Below, piece after piece: positions 24,188 to 25,261 of a DNA stretch of 25,261 nt. The notes under the pieces were generated by a model. The model saw only the letters and a list, made by a program, of their open reading frames with translations, did no database searches and was not told the DNA's origin. The stretch lies in the NCBI GenBank assembly GCA_038250235.1, contig JBBSCO010000044.1:1-25261 (forward strand), written 5' to 3'. The position numbers and the translations under genes were made by a program. Origin of the DNA: JAAUTS01 sp038250235. Lineage in GTDB: Bacteria; Verrucomicrobiota; Verrucomicrobiia; Methylacidiphilales; JAAUTS01. How positions within the stretch are numbered: position 1 is the stretch's first letter; the number at the start of each line of letters is the position of its first letter.

Positions 24188-24550
24188 TCAGGCACAGCCT
24201 TGCCTGATGCTGAAACTGAGTTCCTCCCCTGTCACTAATCCATTTTTAACGGCGGTTCCTGCCGCCACCTCCAATACCGATTTAGCTCCCAGGATCAAGG
24301 CACTGATGCGCCAGGGTTTGATCGTGTGGGCGATATGTAAAATGCGGTTCTCTTTGTCCAGAAAGATGGCATCTATGGCAAACTTCATGAAGAACATGTG
24401 AATGCTGTTGCAGGGCTTGAGAAGAATTCCCTCGCCATCAGCCATGGCCGGCCGGCCAAGCAGCCCCTTCACACGGAATGCCAGGGAATCCCCATAAAGG
24501 CAATGGGCACAGACCACAGACCTGGAAGAACTGACCAAATATACCAACAT
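24188..24550 (-). CDS. DUF192 family protein
   Basis: This 120-residue protein matches the DUF192 (COG1430) pattern: RVKGLLGRPAMADGEGILLKPC, then IHMFFMKFAIDAIFLDKENRIL, KPWRIS, AKSVLEVAAGTAVKNGL and EELSF. The family is a small beta-rich fold of unknown biochemical role. The usual secretory signal is replaced here by a short hydrophobic/cysteine-containing start (MLVYLVSSSRSVVCAHCLYG), so it is probably cytoplasmic. GGAAAGAA on the minus strand upstream is a plausible ribosome-binding site. It lies 14 bp after the VWA-like gene, suggesting co-transcription. Confidence 0.93.
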   Translation of the reverse strand: MLVYLVSSSRSVVCAHCLYGDSLAFRVKGLLGRPAMADGEGILLKPCNSIHMFFMKFAIDAIFLDKENRILHIAHTIKPWRISALILGAKSVLEVAAGTAVKNGLVTGEELSFSIRQGCA

Positions 24551-24564
24551 TCAGATTCTTTCCG

Positions 24565-25261
24565 CTAATCCGTTAACACACCACCCGCTTTACGGGCAAT
24601 TGAAGCAAAGGCCGCAGCAACTTCTGCCGCAGAAGTAGCAGGGTAATACGCTCCCTTTCTCTGTGTGGGATCAAAAGCGGTGTCATCAGCCTTTTGGTTG
24701 GCCAACTGTCTCAGAATGGGTATGTCAATGCTGGCAGAATTCCCCAACCCCACCGTGTAAATGGTGGCGTTATGCTTATGCCGGGCATAAGCGGCCTGGG
24801 CTGCCACAGTCCAGCGGGCCTCCTCCCTCACCGCCGCATCTATCAGAATGTTGGCTGCGGTCACACCGGATTGATTGTCCGGATTAAAAGTGTAAACCAG
24901 CCACCTGTTTTGCTTGAACGACCAGAGCTGTGACCATCCCACAAAATCCTGGCGGACTTCAACCGTCGGATTATACGAGTTTGCAGGATCAGGCGTCGGG
25001 CTCGGGGTTGGCGTGTTGGTAGGGGTTGGTGTCGGCGTGAACGTTGGTGTGGGGGTCGGCGTAATCGTTGGGGTAGGTGTTGCGGCCGGAGCCGAAGTCG
25101 GCGTGCGAGTAGGCGTGCGAGTAGGCGTCGGAGTACGTGTCGGAGTTGGCGTCCGCGTAATTGTTGGCGTTGGTGTGATTGTCGGCGTGGGTGTAATCGT
25201 CGGCGTGGGTGTAATCGTCGGCGTCGGGGTGATTGTCGGCGTGCGGGTAGGCGTGCGCGTA
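24565..25261 (-). CDS. Thr-Pro-repeat protein with C-terminal VWA-like region (5' end outside window)
   Basis: This minus-strand frame runs without a stop to the window edge, so the N-terminus is missing. From the window edge inwards it encodes a Thr-Pro repeat tract (25261 to about 24991), then a short linker, then about 125 residues resembling the second half of a von Willebrand A domain. The VWA-like clues are AANILIDAAVREEARWTVAAQAAYARHKHNATIYTVGLGNS and a tail ILRQLANQ with FDPTQRKGAYYPATSAAEVAAAFASIA, which echo the end of TadG-like pilus-associated VWA proteins. The MIDAS DxSxS motif would have to lie upstream, beyond the tract, and is not seen. A surface or pilus role is inference. 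It sits 14 bp before the DUF192 gene. Confidence 0.75.
   Translation of the reverse strand, partial: TRTPTRTPTITPTPTITPTPTITPTPTITPTPTITRTPTPTRTPTPTRTPTRTPTSAPAATPTPTITPTPTPTFTPTPTPTNTPTPSPTPDPANSYNPTVEVRQDFVGWSQLWSFKQNRWLVYTFNPDNQSGVTAANILIDAAVREEARWTVAAQAAYARHKHNATIYTVGLGNSASIDIPILRQLANQKADDTAFDPTQRKGAYYPATSAAEVAAAFASIARKAGGVLTD
24991..25261 (-). repeat. Tandem repeat encoding a Thr-Pro-rich linker
   Basis: The coding strand repeats 18-base units encoding TPTPTI, with variants TPTRT, TPTFT and TPTNT. Two adjacent copies, 25183-25200 and 25201-25218, are identical, and neighbours diverge mainly at third positions and at the I/R/F/N residue. The reading frame is preserved throughout, which suggests selection for the protein sequence. 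The tract continues past the window edge. Such tracts are usually extended, flexible and possibly glycosylated. Confidence 0.85.

Noticed and set aside
24991..25261. The regular repeats as a CRISPR array
   Set aside because: Units are 18 bases with no unique spacers and are in-frame codons for Thr-Pro repeats.

Overview
The window reads as ordinary chromosome from a Gram-negative heterotroph. A Verrucomicrobiota or wider PVC origin is my best guess, at moderate confidence. The grounds are an ExbB/ExbD/TonB envelope motor set, an orphan membrane-anchored protein with a secretin-like (STN-type) layout, a Thr-Pro repeat linker in a von Willebrand A-like protein, an intergenic palindrome with a CGAAACACACGAAA-type arm, weak or missing Shine-Dalgarno sites at many starts, and roughly 50-55% GC by eye. 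No rRNA, tRNA, CRISPR array, transposase or phage gene was seen, and no gap between genes exceeds 300 bp.

Layout. 1-526 (+): 3' part of a ModF/YlmA-like ABC ATPase. 542-5438 (-): an enlarged SMC protein followed by an inositol-monophosphatase family enzyme. 5439-5608: divergent spacer. 5609-7519 (+): M20 peptidase/deacylase, an unlisted 53-residue membrane miniprotein, and an RluE-like pseudouridine synthase. 7523-7921 (-): stand-alone receiver domain. 7970-9981 (+): glutamate dehydrogenase, translationally coupled to the STN-like membrane protein. 10021-17463 (-): a nine-gene same-strand block in transcription order rsmI, secreted protein, exbB, exbD, tonB, zinc-ribbon membrane protein, guaA, hisD, hisB. 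17579-20031 (+): pyruvate kinase and a CE7 acetyl esterase. 20012-21865 (-): uronate isomerase and a small membrane protein, with the isomerase end overlapping the esterase end. 21909-24181 (+): SrkA-like kinase, an inverted-repeat element, and a PfkB sugar/nucleoside kinase. 24188-25261 (-): the C-terminal part of a Thr-Pro-repeat/VWA-like protein, then a DUF192 protein.

How the genes fit together. Most are housekeeping: chromosome organisation (SMC), ribosome modification (RsmI, RluE-like), GMP and histidine synthesis (GuaA, HisD, HisB), glycolysis (pyruvate kinase) and nitrogen assimilation (glutamate dehydrogenase). ExbB-ExbD-TonB would energise outer-membrane uptake, although no receptor is encoded here. 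The esterase and uronate isomerase together suggest breakdown of acetylated, uronic-acid-containing plant or algal polysaccharide.

I did not find an obvious new multi-gene system. The best leads are two large insertions in SMC, the coupled 53-residue membrane protein, the glutamate dehydrogenase/STN-like coupling, the inverted-repeat element at 22973-23121, and the Thr-Pro tract in front of a half VWA domain.
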